Shown: positions 30,601-43,370, numbered from the stretch's first letter. The stretch is DNA of 64,000 bases from Lepus europaeus (GCF_033115175.1 NC_084837.1:12166266-12230265), one strand, 5' to 3'. Translations and numbers: made by a program. The notes: generated by a model from the letters alone, not told the origin.

Positions 30601-30846
30601 ACAGGACAAATCCCACAAGCTTCCACTCCTGTGAGGTATTGAGATATGGAGAAAATTTAAAGTCACAGAGACAGAATGTAGAATGATGGTTGCAGGGGGC
30701 TGGCTGGGGGGTGGTAATGTTGAATGAGTACAGAGTTTCAGTTTTGCAAAAATGAAGACAGTTTGGACATGACTACAGAATAATGTGAATGTACATAAGA
30801 TGGTAAGTTTTAGGTTATGTGCATTTTACTATAATTAAAAAAAAAA
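30601..30846 (+). mobile_element. LINE-1 3' end (old)
   Basis: Sense 3'-UTR-like sequence (AGAATGATGGTTGCAGGGGCTGG-type, then TAGAGTTTCAGTTTTGCAAAA-type and GTTATGTGCATTTTACTATAATT-type stretches) ending in an A-run, typical of old mammalian L1 ends. Confidence 0.75.
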
Positions 30847-33800
30847 ACAAAACTCTCCATTAGCAGGGCCCGCACCTCCCCCCATGGGCTGCACTGGGAT
30901 TTGACTTGGCTTTCCTGAGGGATTGTGGCCTTGGCTTGCCACATTGGCACCTGCCACACCTGAGGCTGCTGTGTGAATAGGGAGGGAGGCACTGGCACCC
31001 AGCAGGAAGGAGAGGTCACAACCAAGCGATGTGGTGTGGCCAGGCAGCTAGCATAGATCTGAGTGAACTAGCAGACCATGCCAGCCCCCGGTGGGTGTAA
31101 TGCTATCCCTCTACTTGTCAATCAATCCCCCCTTTCCCAGGATGCACCTGCTTCATCTAGGACCTAAAAGGGGGGTTTTATGGAGGTTTCATAAAATTCC
31201 CAGGTGGCTTCAGGCACGCAGACACCACAACGCCTACCCCATACAAGAGGCCAACACCAGCTGTGAGGGAGCCCTCTCTCTTTTGCCACACAGGCCACAG
31301 CTAAAGGTGCTACTCTGGTGCTCCTCCCCCAATTCCATCTCCCTTCTGACAGTCCTCTGGCCCAGTCCTAGTGGGTGTCTGTCTGAGTGGGGCAACCACA
31401 CTCACGCACGTGTGTGTGTGTGTGTGTTCACTTTCTCACCTCTTGGATGAACCGTGTTGCCCCTTTGTGCACCTCGTACGAGTCTGCACTTAGGAATCGT
31501 ATCTTTGTGAGATGAGGACCTGCAGAAAGAACGGAGTGCTCATGCCCGAAACATGAAGTCTCCTTGTACTCCCAGGGCTCTGAAGCCCAGGTTCTCCCCT
31601 GCGACTCCCAGACCTCCGGAGCCCAGGCAGCCCTGGACTTGCTTTGGCCCCCTGCGGAGGCCGGGCATCCCACCACTCCTGTGAGCACTTCTGAGCCTTG
31701 TCCCCCTGCCCACAGCCTCCCTTCCAGCCCCCAGACCTCCCAAGGGCCAGAGATTGGGCTTTCACATTTGATTAAGTTCAGCGTTTCCCATCTCATCATC
31801 ATCTCTTTTATGCATTCATGTATGTATTTGTTTGAGAGAGAGAGAGAGAGAGAGATCCTGTCTACTGGCTCTTTTCCCAAATACTAGAATAGGGCTGGGC
31901 AGGGCAGAAGCCAGCAGCCAGGAGCCCAATCCAGGTCTCCATGGGAGAAACGGGAACCCAAGTACTTGAGCCATCAGCCCCGCCTCCCAGGGTCTGCATT
32001 AGCAGGAAGTGGGGTCAGGTGCCAGAGCCAGGATGGAACCCCAACACTCCAATTATGGGATGCAGGTGTCCTGACCGCCAGGCCACAAGCCTGCTGCTTC
32101 CTCACCCCTGTGTAGCTCTGAGTGTGCCCTCTGGGTACGTCCCTCCGGCTTGTCTCATGTCCCTCCAGAGGGTGACAGTCGCTCCACTCCATAGGTCCCT
32201 GCTACCTCCTGCGATGTCAGAGAGAAGCTGCTTCCCACCAGACACCAATGTCCCCACTGAGGAGGACAGGCTGGGATGGTGGCAGAGGGGGACCAGGAGG
32301 CCCTGCTTGCCCTCCAGAGCTGTCCCAGGTGTTGGACAGGGCCTGGGCCTGTGCACTGATGACCTTGCTGGGTCACTGGCTACAAGTAGCCCCTAGGGGA
32401 TGTGGGATGTTATCTTGGGAGGCCCTTCAAGCCAAGATAATCCTGGGGCGGGGCAAGACCAAGGCACCTGCTGTTGATTCCCAACAGATGGGCCAGGGCA
32501 TCTGGGTGGGCGCCTGGGCCTCCACGCCCCTTTGCTTCCCTTCTGCCTCCAGTCCTCAGTCTGCGCTGTGGTGTGGCTGCCCCCAGCAGCCTGGGTGCAC
32601 ATGTGTCCCCAGGCGTTGAGTTCTGCAGCAGCACCCCCAGCCCAGCCCCCAGCGTGCCAGCACCCCAGAGCCCTCAGCAGAAGGCGCACTGGCCTTAGGA
32701 AGACCCTGCAGACCGGCCGAGCTGCCCCCAGGCACACCAGGCCCACACTCACCAAGGGGCCACTTGTGCTCTGCAGGCACCATCTTGGACTCTGCATCAT
32801 TTCACCCTTGGATCTGTGTTTTCTAAGTGAAATGCATGGGACAAGGCAGCCTTTATGGGGTCCCCTGTCCACCAGCTCCTCCCCCCACCTCCCAGTAAGG
32901 GTTCTAGGCCACCCTCCCGGCCATCGATCCACAGGCACCTGCACCTCACCCAGGTGGGTGTACAGCACCCCACATGGATCCCCAGATCCCCGAGTCCAAG
33001 GGAGAGCCGTAGGCAACAACAAAGGGGAGCCCATAGCTGCTGTTGGAGCCCTCCACTCCCGTTCTCACTGCCCGCCTTGCCCTGCGGTGGGATCTGCCTG
33101 GGTCTGCACATTCCTTTCTTATCAGACCCCTGAAGGAACGCAGCTGTGAAACTTGGCCAGCAAGACTGCCTGTCTCCCCGGCTCAGCTTCCTCACCAGGA
33201 AAAGGGTCAGCCCTTCCCTGCTTCCATACCTGCACTTACGATTCCAGGCCCCAGAGCTCGAAGGGAACACAAGCCACAAGCACAACTCCGGACCACCCTT
33301 GGGTGCCAGGCCAGAAGAGGGCCAGTTGTCCCTATTGGAGCTGTGTGTGTGTGTGTGTGTGTGTGAGACTCATCTTCTCTGTTTTCCCCTCAGGATGTGA
33401 CACATGCATGCTGGCTCCTGGCGCCAGCTCCAGAACTCCAAACAGGTGCTCTCCCACATGCCTTGGGCTCAGGGAGTCCCTGGAGCGTCACTCCCACCCC
33501 CACGCCTCAATGCAGGCCCAGCGCTCTATGCCGAGCCGAACATTCTTGATGGATGGTGGCTGCGCAGGCTGCTCAGCAGAGGAAGTCGTGCCCAGTGAGT
33601 ACCCAGCCACAGCTGGGCACGCGCTGCAGTGACACACGCTGTGGGGGGCACAGCCTGGCCTGCACCCTGGGGTGGGGCGCCTCCCTGATGATCCCTCTCT
33701 CGGCCCCCTGGGAGGGGTGGGAGCACACAGGGCGATTGTCTCTGATCACGTGCTGGGGAGAGAGCCACATAGACCTGCGGCCGGGGGCAGGGGCGATGAA

Positions 33801-34199
33801 AACAGCCCTTTGTCCAGGGCCCCGTCTGCCACACACTGGGCTTGTGTTTCTTGCTTTATGACAATCGGGCGAAACATTAGCCCAGGCCATCAATTATTCA
33901 GATCTCATTGCGAGGTCAGAACACAGCCACTCCATCCTGCCTCCACCCAGAGAGAGCGAGAAAGCCAGGGGATGGGTTCCAGAAGAGAAGCTGTGGGAAT
34001 TCAGACAGGTCTCTGGGCTGGGGCCTAAGCCTTCCACACTGTCAGCTCTCAGCTGCCCGCCCCTCTGGTTCTAACCCTCCTCTGTCCACTCCAGCCAGAC
34101 GCTGCTCAGGCTTGCTGGGGCTTTGGATGCCACTGAATGCCCAAAGCATCACTCCAATGAAGGGAAGGCTCGGAGATGGCAGGAATACAGCAACACTGT
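30847..34199. other. GC-rich unique DNA with one SINE
   Basis: Apart from the SINE at 31805-32095, (TG)n at 31408-31425 and (TG)n at 33341-33365, no feature recognised. 33838-33905 is a compact AT-richer block of non-repeat appearance. Confidence 0.45.
31805..32095 (-). mobile_element. C-SINE, diverged
   Basis: Antisense old copy: GTATTTGTTTGAGAGAGAG start, conserved CCAGGAGCC body, head much decayed. Confidence 0.75.
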
Positions 34200-34455
34200 T
34201 CCCCAACACGCACACACACACACGGAAACACACACCACACATGCGCAACCATGCACGCACACACCACACATATGCACGCACCCACACTTGTGCACACATG
34301 CAACACATTCACACACAGACCACGCACACCCATAACCCACTTAGGCAGACACACCCATCACACACCACACATATGCCACACGTGCACACACATCTGACAA
34401 ACAGCCCACACACATACACACACATACAAACACCACACACGCTCACATGCATCCC
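34200..34455. repeat. Degenerate (CA)n tract
   Basis: About 255 bp of CACAC interrupted by CATGC, ACCACACAT and similar. Alternating purine-pyrimidine DNA with Z-DNA potential, and the source of the His/Thr-rich ORFs seen here. Confidence 0.9.
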
Positions 34456-34679
34456 GCCTATGTGGCACCCACTGTCCTCTCTGGCTCCATCTACTTGGAC
34501 TTCCCCTGCTGTCCTGCCCAGCAGTCCCTCTGCAGCTGTCCCCGAGCCTCTTCCGTGTGTCCCTGGCACGTGGCTCTCAGAGGTACCCACCTTTCCCGTT
34601 CGGAGTGTTTCAAGCCATACCTTTCCCGTTCAGCTGCAACCGGAGATCCTGAAAGACTGCATTTTCCCTATCATTCAGT

Positions 34680-35480
34680 TCCAACAACTTTCTAACTCTC
34701 CTTGTTGTTTCTCCTTTGATCTGGGGAATTTTTAGAAGTGTTTTGTGTAACTTCTACATACTTGGGGACTATCCAGACATCTTGGTATGATTGATTTCCA
34801 CTTTAATTCCCCTGTGGTCAGATGACATTCTTGGTGTTATTTCCAGCCCTTTTAAATGTATTGAGTGTTGTTTTACGATCCTGCACGTGGTAGGTTTTGG
34901 TCACATGCCCACCTGCTGTCTGCAGCTGGAGGGAGAAACTTTCTGTAAATGTCCATTAGGTTGAGCTGGTGGAGATATTGTTCACGACTTCTGTATCCCA
35001 ACTGCTTTTGTGTCTATGGAGTATTGAAATCTCCCACTGTAAGAGTGGATTTATTTGCCTCTCCTGTTAGCTCTGTCATTTTTTGCCTTATGTATTTTGA
35101 AGTTCTCTTGTTACATGTGTGGATACTTTTAAAAAATATTTATTTATTTGAAAGGCAGTGAGAGAGAGAGAAACTATTAACCACCTGTGGGCTAACTCTC
35201 CAAACAGCTGCAACAGCTGAGGCTGGACCAGGCTGAAGTCAGGACCAGGAACTCCATCTGGATCTCCCGCATGGGTGACAGGGACCCAAGCCATTGGGCC
35301 ATCCTTTGCTGCTTCCCAGGCACATTGGCAGGGAGCTGGATGGGAAGTGGAACAGCCAGGACTTGAACCGGTGCTCTGATATATAAAGGATGGGGCTGTT
35401 GAAAGTAGCGGCTTCATTTGAGGTTCCACAATGCCTGCCCCATATATGCAAGAACATTTAGGATGATATTTCAGGTACCT
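34680..35480 (-). mobile_element. LINE-1 ORF2 remnant, antisense
   Basis: Decayed antisense L1 ORF2 (CCCCTGTGGTCAGATGACATTCTT-like, TCTCCCACTGTAAGAGTGG-like, TTTTGCCTTATGTATTTTGAAG-like). Interrupted by the SINE at 35128-35440, after which a short L1 piece resumes. Confidence 0.75.
35128..35440 (-). mobile_element. C-SINE
   Basis: Antisense diverged copy inserted in the L1 remnant. Confidence 0.85.
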
Positions 35481-35600
35481 TGGGCTGCTGCAGCAAAATG
35501 CTAGATGGTGGCTTAAACAGAAAGTGACTCTCTCAGGGTTCTGAAGGCTGGAAGTTCAAGATCAAGTGCTGGCTCTTCCTGGACTGCAGACGCCTCCTTT

Positions 35601-35945
35601 CTCTCTCTCTCTCTCTTTCTTTCTTTTTTCTTTTTTCTTTTTTTTTTTTTTAATTTATTTGATAGATAGAGTTAGTGAGAGAGAGAGACAGAGAGAAAGG
35701 TCTTCCTTTAGTTGGTTCACCACCCCCCCCTCAATGGCCGCTACGGCTGGAACTATGCTGATCCAGGTGCTTCCTCCTTGTCTCCCATGCAGGTGCAGGG
35801 GCCCAAGCACTTGGGCCATCTTCCACTGCCCTCCTGGGCCATAGCAGAGAGCTGGACTGGAAGAGGAGCAACTGGGACTAGAACCTGGTGCCCATATGGA
35901 ATGCCAGCACCACAGGCGTAGGATTAACCAAGTGGCGCTGGCCCC
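35601..35945 (-). mobile_element. C-SINE with CT/T-rich tail
   Basis: Antisense copy. The flanks CAGACGCCTCCTT and CAGACACCTCCTT look like a target repeat inside the old interspersed repeat. Confidence 0.85.
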
Positions 35946-36004
35946 CAGACACCTCCTTCCCCAGTGTGCTGGCCCAGCCCTTCCTCTGCACACACGGGAG
36001 ACAG

Positions 36005-36042
<38 letters not shown>

Positions 36043-36080
36043 CCCGCTCTCTCTTGCTCTCTCGCTCTCTCTCTCCCTCT
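36005..36080. repeat. (CT)n microsatellite
   Basis: Pure CT run at about 36008-36040, then interrupted CT. Confidence 0.9.
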
Positions 36081-36219
36081 TCTTACAAGGACATAGATCC
36101 TTCCATGTTAGGGCCCTGCTCTTATGACCTCGCTTGGCCTGAATCACCTCCTATAAGTCCTATCTCCAATCCAGGTGTCTTGGAGTGGGCTTCAGTGTAA
36201 GGGGGCGGGGCACAGTCCT

Positions 36220-37480
36220 GTCACAGCGGACAGGTGCGTCGTGCGGATGAATCGACAGTTTTATCGACATGAAATGCCCCTCCTTGTTTATAGTAATGTT
36301 GTTTTTTTCTGTCTATACTAAAGAAACAATTTGAATTATCCTATTACTTATAGTAGCTATTAGTGTCCCTGTGATATGTGTTTCTGTATCCTTTCACTGT
36401 TTACCTCCATGGGATTTATATTAAATTTTGTCTCTTGTAGATAACACATTTTTTAAAATTTTATTTAAGTTCTACAAGTTTCAAGTATTTCATGTACAGA
36501 TTTAGGAACATAGTGTTACTTCCTACCCTGCCCTCCCTCCCGCCCGCCCACTCTCCAACCCTTCTCCTCCTCTCTCTCCTATTCCCACCCTGAATTTTTA
36601 CAAAGATCTATTTTCAGTTTACTTAGTACTCACAAAGTTAATACGAAGTGAAGAGTCCAACAAATAATATGAAGAAAAAACTGTTCCTCTGTGGAAGAGA
36701 CAAGGGCTGTAACAGTCATCAAATATCAACATGTCCATTTCACTCCTGTACATTATATTTCAGGTATTCTATTAGTTACCTTGGATCCAGGAAAGCATAT
36801 GATATCTGTCTTTTGAGATTCGTTTATTTCACTAAGTATGATGGTTTCCAGTTGCATTCATTTTGTTGCAAAAGACAAGATTTTTTTTTTTTTTTTTTTT
36901 TGACAGGCAGAGTGGACAGTGAGAGAGAGACAGAGAGAAAGATCTTCCTTTGCCGTTGGTTCACCCTCCAATGGCCACCGTGGCTGGCATGCTGCGGCCG
37001 GCACACCACGCTGATCCGAAGCCAGGAGCCAGGTGCTTCTCCTGGTCTCCCATGCGGGTGCAGGGCCCAAGGACCTGGGCCATCCTCCACTGCACTCCCT
37101 GGCCACAGCAGAGAGCTGGCCTGGAAGAGGAGCAACCGGGACAGAACTGGAGCCCCAACCGGGACTAGAACCTGGTGTGCTGGCGCCACAAGGTGGAGGA
37201 TTAGCCTATTGAGCTGCGGCACCACTCTTTTTTTTTTTTTTTTTTTTTTTTTTTACAGCTGAGTAGTACTCCATAGGATAACATATTTTTCAAATTCAGT
37301 ACAAACTTCTCTCTTTTAGTTTTTTTAAGTTGTCAACATAGTTGACTTTAAGTTCTGCCCATCTTGCTACTTGTCTTCTGTTTGTCCATCTGTTCCTTTT
37401 TTCTCCGTTTCCATCTTATTTGAATTGCATGTTTTTAGATGAGAATTTTGATCTTTGTTACTGATGTATTAGCTATTCTT
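36220..37480 (-). mobile_element. LINE-1 remnants, antisense
   Basis: 36220-36450 resembles antisense ORF2 (TTTTGTCTCTTGTAGATAACA). 36451-36880 with 37229-37285 is a separate L1-like tract (ATGGTTTCCAGTTGCATTCA, CAGCTGAGTAGTACTCCATA) split by a SINE. 37286-37480 is further L1-like AT-rich sequence. Confidence 0.7.
36881..37228 (-). mobile_element. C-SINE (GACAGGCAGAGT subtype)
   Basis: Antisense copy starting with a T-run, inserted in the L1 remnant. A second T-run follows it at 37229-37254. Confidence 0.9.
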
Positions 37481-37506
37481 TTTTTTTTTTTGAAGATTTA
37501 TTTATT

Positions 37507-37840
37507 GGGGCTGGCACTGTGCCATAGCAGGTAAAGCCGCCATTTGCAGTGCAGGCATCCCATATGGGTGCTGGTTCGAGTCCTGGCTGCTCCTCTTCCA
37601 ATCTAGCTCTCTGTTATGGCTTAGGAAAGCAGCAGAAGATGGCTCAAGTCTTTGGGCCCCTGTACCTGCATGGGAGATGGGAGAAAGCTCCTGGCTCTGG
37701 CTTCGGATCAGCGCAGCTCCGGCCATTGTGGCCAACTGGGGGAGTGAACCAATGGATGGAAGATGTCTCTCTTCTCTCTGCCTCTCCTTCTCTCTCTGTG
37801 TAGCTCGTTCAAATAAATAAATAAATCATTTTTAAAAAAA
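37507..37840 (+). mobile_element. C-SINE
   Basis: Sense full-length copy placed directly after a stub of an antisense SINE start (37494-37506). Confidence 0.9.
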
Positions 37841-38148
37841 GGATTTATTTATTTACTTGATGCATAATTACAAACAGAGAGAGAGAGATCTTCCATTCGC
37901 TGGTTCACTCCCCCAAATGGCAACAACAGCCAGAGCTGAGCCGATCTGAAGCCAGGAGCCAGAAGCTTCTTTCAGGTCTCCCACTTGGGTGCAGGAGCCA
38001 AAGCACTTCAGCCATCTTCTACTGTTTCTCCAAGCCATCAGCAGGGACTGGATCAGAAGTGGGGCAGCTAGGACTTGAACTAGTGTCCTTATGGGATGCT
38101 GGCACTGCAGGCGATGGCTTTACCTGTTTACCGCAGCACCAGCTCCTG
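37841..38148 (-). mobile_element. C-SINE
   Basis: Antisense copy back-to-back with the previous one, ending CCGCAGCACCAGCTCC. The pair forms a large inverted repeat. Confidence 0.85.
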
Positions 38149-38370
38149 CTCTGCTTCTGATCCAGCTCCCTGCTAATGTGCCTGGGAACGCAGCAGAAGA
38201 TGGTCTAAGTACTTGGGCCCCTGCACCCATGTGGGAGACCCAGTTGGAGTTCCTGGCTCCTGGCTTTGGCTTGGCCAGCCCTTGCCATTGTGGTCATTTG
38301 GGGAGTGAACCAGCAGATGGAAGATACCTCTTTCTCTCAACTACCTTTCAAATAAATAAATCTTCAAAAA
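38149..38370 (+). mobile_element. C-SINE, 5'-truncated
   Basis: Sense copy lacking its head, from TCTGATCCAGCTCCC to the AATAAATAAATC tail. Confidence 0.85.
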
Positions 38371-38572
38371 ATTAATGAGGATTAAAAAAACTTAATTTTT
38401 TCTCATTCAAAAATTTCTTCAGAAGAAAATAGACTATTTAAAATAACAAAAATATCAGCGTATCCTGGGGTATATTACATATGTGCTCAATAACAACAGG
38501 ATGGAAGGAATAATAATAGGATAACAAAGAATGGAAGAGGGAAATTATTACTGTAAAGTTTTACTGTTTTTT

Positions 38573-38904
38573 TTAAATAAGATGTATGTGTTTATTTGAA
38601 ATTCAGAGTTACAGAGAAAAAGGGAGAGATGGAGAGAGGGAGCTCTTCCATCTGCTAGTTTACTCCCCCGATGACCACAAGAGCTAGGGCTGAGCCAGGC
38701 TGAAGCCAGGAGCCAGGAGCTTCATCAGGGTCTCCCATGTGAGTGACAGGGACCCAAGCACTTGGGCCATATTCTGCTTTTTTTCCCAGGCCATTAGCAG
38801 AGAGCTAAATCAGAAGTGGAGCAGCCTGGACTTGGACTGGCACTCAAATGGGATGCTGGTATTTCAGGTGGCAGCTTTACCTGCCAGGCCACAACACAGG
38901 CCCC
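38573..38904 (-). mobile_element. C-SINE
   Basis: Antisense diverged copy. Confidence 0.85.
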
Positions 38905-39015
38905 AAGGTTTTACTTCTTATGTGAGCAAGTCTACTATTATTTTGATAAGTTAATGCTGGGTATATTGTAAATTCTAAAGCCAGTACTGAAATAATAAAG
39001 ATAATAAGTGTAGCT

Positions 39016-39252
39016 GAGGCCAGTGCTGTGGTGTAGTGGGCTAAGCATCCCATATGGGTGACGGTTCAAATCTTGGCTGCTCCACTTCCATCCAGCTCTC
39101 TGCTATGGCCTGGGAAAGCAGTAGAAGATGCCCCAAGTCCTTGTGCCCCTGCACCCATGTGGGATACCTGGAGGAAGCTCCTGGCTCCTGGCTTTGGATC
39201 AGTCCAGCTCTGGCATTGTGGCCATCTGGGGAGTGAACCAGCAGATGGAAGA

Positions 39253-39283
<31 letters not shown>

Positions 39284-39345
39284 TACTTTCTCTCTTCATT
39301 TGCCTCTCTCTAACTCTGCTTTTCAAATAAATAAATATTAAAAAG
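39016..39345 (+). mobile_element. C-SINE
   Basis: Sense copy with a (CT)n block at 39256-39285 and AAAGAAAGAAAG tail. A fragment of an antisense SINE head follows at 39352-39448. Confidence 0.85.
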
Positions 39346-39454
39346 AAAGAAAGAAGCAGAGCAACTGGGACTAGAACCTGTGCTCTGATAACGGGATGGT
39401 CATATCACAGCTAGCGGCTTAACCCACTGTGCCACAGTGCCGACCCCTCTCCCC

Positions 39455-40440
39455 AGGAATTTGAAGATATGCATTTGACAGTCTTCTGCCCTGCATGGGT
39501 TCTGATGGTCATTATTATTTTTGTTTGCTATATATAATATACCTTTAAAAGATAGGCTTTACATTTTAGAGCAGTTTTAGGTTCACAGCACAGTTGAGTG
39601 GAAGGTACAGGTGTTTCCTGTACATCCGCTGGCCCTAACCATGCATAGCTGGCCCACACCATCCTTCCTCATTTGGCTGTGCCTTTGTTATCATTGATGA
39701 ACCTGTAGTATCAACCAGAACCCATAGCTGACATGGGGTTCATTCTTGGTCAGGTACATTCTAAGGGTTTGGACAGACATGTAATAACGACATGAATCCA
39801 CCATCACAGAGGCATACAGAATATGTTCACTGCCCTCAAGAACCACTGCCCTCCACCCCTTAGGCCCTTCTTCCACAACCTTAGCAACCCCTGAGCTTTT
39901 CCTTGTCTCCTTGGTTTTGCTTTTTGGAGAATATTGTAGAGTTGACATCATTCAGTTTGCAGCCTGAAAAGATTGGCTGCTTTCACTTAGTAACATGCAT
40001 TGAAGAGTCCCCTAGGTCTTTTCCTGGCTGGACATCTCTTTTCTTAGCACTGGAGAAACCCACTTGATTCAGCCATTGACCCACTAAAGGGGATGTCTCG
40101 GTTGCCTCCAAGTTTTGGTGACAGTGAATAAAGCTGTAGCAGGTTTTTGCGCAGAGGTAAGTGGACAGCTCCTTTGAGTGAATATGAAGGAGCACGTTCT
40201 GGCTCGTCGTAGAACAGGCTTCATTTTGTAAGAAACCACAAACTGTCTTCCTGAGCAGCCACCTCACCACCGGCAGTGAGTGAGAGTTGCCACTGCTCTA
40301 CGTCCCCACCAGCATTTGTGTTGTCAGTGCCCTGGACTTTGGTCATCCTAACAGGTGTGTAGTTGTTATGACTTGCATTTCCCTGATGACACAAGGAGCA
40401 TCTTTCAGTGTGGGTTTGCCGTCTGCGTATTCTCTGGTGA
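39455..40440 (-). mobile_element. LINE-1 3' region (old), antisense
   Basis: About 1 kb resembling the antisense 3' region of old mammalian L1 (TTTTAGGTTCACAGCACAG, CACCATCACAGAGGCATAC, TTTCACTTAGTAACATGCAT, ATGAATAAAGCTGT-like segments in the usual order). No open frame. Confidence 0.75.
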
Positions 40441-41240
40441 GAGATGTAACACGCCTTTTATCTCTGGCTGATTTTGAAATTTTCTCTTCATCACAGATTT
40501 TCAGCAATTTGAATGTAATGATCTTAGATTTCATTGCACTTTTAGATCTCTGTGTTTTATTTTCCCGAGCACTTTCAGTCACTGTTTCTTCACACATTTT
40601 ATCTGCCCATGGTGTCTCAGCTGCAGAGAAGTGACACCACTTGACAGGGACCACAGGTGCACCCTTCCCAGCCATTCTTCTTCCTGTGCTCCCAGCGGAC
40701 ATTTCTGGTACTTTGTCTTCTAGGTGACTTCCATGTCTTCTGCCATGACTCATCTTCCGTTAAGTCCAGGTTTATTTTCAGACTTATATTATTTCTAAGT
40801 TGACATATGGTTCAACAGAATTTTCTGTTTTGGGTGTACAGTGTATGAGTTTTCAAACATGTTCAGCTTCTCGTATCTGCCTCTCAGCCAGAACACCAGG
40901 TAGCTCCACTGCCCCCCAGGCTCCTGTGCTGACTTCCCACAGTCACATTGCTGCCGGCATCCACCGCCTGGAAACCCCGATCTGTTCTCTAGAGATGATA
41001 CGGTTTTGTAATTTCTAGAATGTCATTGCTCTAGCCCATTTTGCGTTGGTATCACAAGTTACTCAAGGCTGGGAAACTTACAAAGAGTTTTTGGTTCAGA
41101 ACTCTGGTGACTGGAAGGTCCAAACAGCACGGTGCCAGTGCCCAAGGCATCACAGCCTATAGGAGGTGAGCAGAAACTGGCTGCAGGCAGAGGGGCCAAA
41201 CTTGCTTTATAAAATCCACTCTTGAGAGAAGTATTTTTTT
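40441..41240. other. AT-rich stretch, probably L1-derived then unique
   Basis: No coding signal. 40441-40660 may continue the L1; 41045-41225 resembles the old interspersed repeat family seen at 1540-2250. The rest shows nothing recognisable. Confidence 0.4.
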
Positions 41241-41241
41241 A

Positions 41242-41955
41242 AAGATTTATTTATTTATTTGAAAGATAGAGTTATCTTTTTTTTTAAAATTTTTTTGACA
41301 GCCAGAGTGGACAGTGAGATGAGAGATAGAGTTATGGAGAAACATAGAGCCAGCGCCGCGGCTCACTAGGCTAATCCTCCGCCTTGCGGCGCCGGCACAC
41401 CGGGTTCTAGTCCCGGTTGGGGCACCGATCCTGTCCCGGTTGCCCCTCTTCCAGGCCAGCTCTCTGCTGTGGCTAGGGAGTGCAGTGGAGGATGGCCCAA
41501 GTCCTTGGGCCCTGCACCCCATGGGAGACCAGGAGAAGCACCTGGCTCCTGCCATCGGAACAGCGCGGTGCGCCGGCCGCAGCGCGCTACCGCGGCGGCC
41601 ATTGGAGGGTGAACCAACGACAAAAGGAAGACCTTTCTCTCTGTCTCTCTCTCTCACTATCCACTCTGCCTGTCAAAAAAAAAAAAAAAAAAAGAAAGAA
41701 ACATAGAGACACACAGAGAAAGAGATCTTCTATCTGCTAATTCATTCCCCCAGAGGGCTGCAAGGGCTGGGGCTGGGCCAGGTCCACCTCCCGTGTGGGT
41801 GTCAGGGGCCTGAGGACCTGGGCCATCTTCAGCTGCTTTCCCTAGCATATTGAAGGGAGCTGGATTGAAAGTGGAGCAGCTAGGACTCAAACCTGAACTC
41901 CTATGGATGCCAGAATCAATTGTTTTTTGCTTAAACTGCTGCACCATGCACCCAG
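41242..41955 (-). mobile_element. C-SINE (outer of a nested set)
   Basis: Antisense copy interrupted twice: by a ~50-bp truncated SINE piece (41275-41324, flanked by GATAGAGTTAT at 41264-41274 and 41325-41335) and by the full copy at 41350-41697. Confidence 0.85.
41350..41697 (+). mobile_element. C-SINE (CTCACTAGGCTAATCCTCC subtype), young
   Basis: Sense copy with a long A-run and perfect 11-bp target repeat GAAACATAGAG (41339-41349, 41698-41708). CpG dinucleotides survive, consistent with recent insertion. Confidence 0.9.
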
Positions 41956-42245
41956 TTATGATGTATTTTATTAAAACGTATTTCCAAATTCTCATTGAAA
42001 ATAAAACATTCTCAGATATTTTGGGGGTTGTTTATATCTATGTTTGTAAAGGATATGTGTCAGCCTTTTCCCATACTGTTGTCTGGTTTTGGTATCTGCG
42101 TATCTATAGTCTCATAAATTGAGTTCAGAAGAGTTTCCTCCTATTTTTAAAGACATTCTGTGGAATTGTATTATTTATTATGTAAATGTTCAATGAAATT
42201 CATCAATGAAACTGTTTGAACTGGAGATTTCTTTTTGTTAACAGA
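41956..42245 (-). mobile_element. LINE-1 ORF2 remnant, antisense
   Basis: Antisense ORF2-like sequence (GGTATCTGCGTATCTATAGTCTCATAAATTG-like, TTTGAACTGGAGATTTC-like), many indels, no open frame. Confidence 0.7.
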
Positions 42246-42953
42246 GGTGGAGGTAGGTAAGATAGGTTCTTGTCTTTATGCAAGAAAAAAATGCAGACTT
42301 GAGACAGAGAGCAGTGGTGAACAAGGCAGCAAGGTTGAAGGGGGCAGGGTGCCCACAAGAACGGATGGGCATCTCTTTAGGCAGACTCTGAGAGGCGGTG
42401 CCCAGTCACTCAGAGTGGGGAAAGCAAGGTTACATGGTTTAGTGGAGAGAATGCACCTGTGGCTCAGGACAGAGCTGAGAGCTGAGCGTGCAGTTTGTAT
42501 TCAGTCTGGGGCTTATAAGGGAAAGGGGTCCAACACCTCAGAGTTTCTCCTTCCAGCTCCCTTTCCTCCAGGACGAAGGGCTTGCTGAGTGTGAACCAGG
42601 TGAAATTCTGCCCAGGTTTCACTGCTCCGTGCTATCAGACTGGGGCCCACCTGGCGCCAGGCAGAGGTGCTTCTGCTAGGGTGCCTTTCTTTGGGGAAAG
42701 CTGTGAAGGTCTCCTTGCCCAGTGTTACCAGGCTGGATGACCCATTTGGTGCTGAGAGAGGATTCTCCTGGGGAGCTTCCCTTGGGGGGAAGGCTGAGAC
42801 CCCTGGAAAGTTATCAGGTATGGGCAGGACCTTGTAGTGTGAAATCCTATGCATCTGTTAACATTCCTCTCAGAAGAAATTTTGTTTTCTTTGCCCCACC
42901 CCCATGCCTACACACATACGTAGGCTAGTTTCTAACGTCCCACCTAACGTTTT
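42246..42953. other. Unique DNA, no feature seen
   Basis: No repeat or coding motif recognised. Confidence 0.45.
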
Positions 42954-42965
42954 CCAAGCTATCTT

Positions 42966-43299
42966 TTTTTTTTTTTTTTTTTGACAGGCAGAGTGGATAG
43001 TGAGAGAGAGAGAGACAAAGAGAAAGGTCTTCCTTTTCCATTGGTTCACCCTCCAAGGGCCGCTGTGGCTGGCGCACCGCACCGATCTGAAGCCAGGAGC
43101 CAGGTGCTTCTCCTGGTCTCCCATGCAGGTGCAGGGCCCAAGGACTTGGGCCATCCTCCACTGCACTCCCGGGCCACAGCAGAGAGCTGGCCTGAAGAGG
43201 GGCAACCGGGACAGAATCCAGCACCCTGACCGGGACTAGAACCCCGTGTGCTGGCGCTGCAGGCGGAGGATTAGCCTATTGAGCTGTGGCACCAGCCCT
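42966..43299 (-). mobile_element. C-SINE (GACAGGCAGAGT subtype), young
   Basis: Antisense copy with 12-bp target repeat CCAAGCTATCTT (42954-42965, 43300-43311). Confidence 0.9.
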
Positions 43300-43370
43300 C
43301 CAAGCTATCTTAACCACAAATTCAACTTTAACCCAAATGATGTAGGACTACTCAAGTTGGCTTTTTCTTG

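Noticed and set aside
29587..30666. 359-codon open stretch on the minus strand
   Set aside because: No family resemblance, low-complexity composition and no splice or promoter context; several competing frames on both strands.
34042..34735. His/Thr/Cys-rich ORFs
   Set aside because: Translations of the (CA)n tract.
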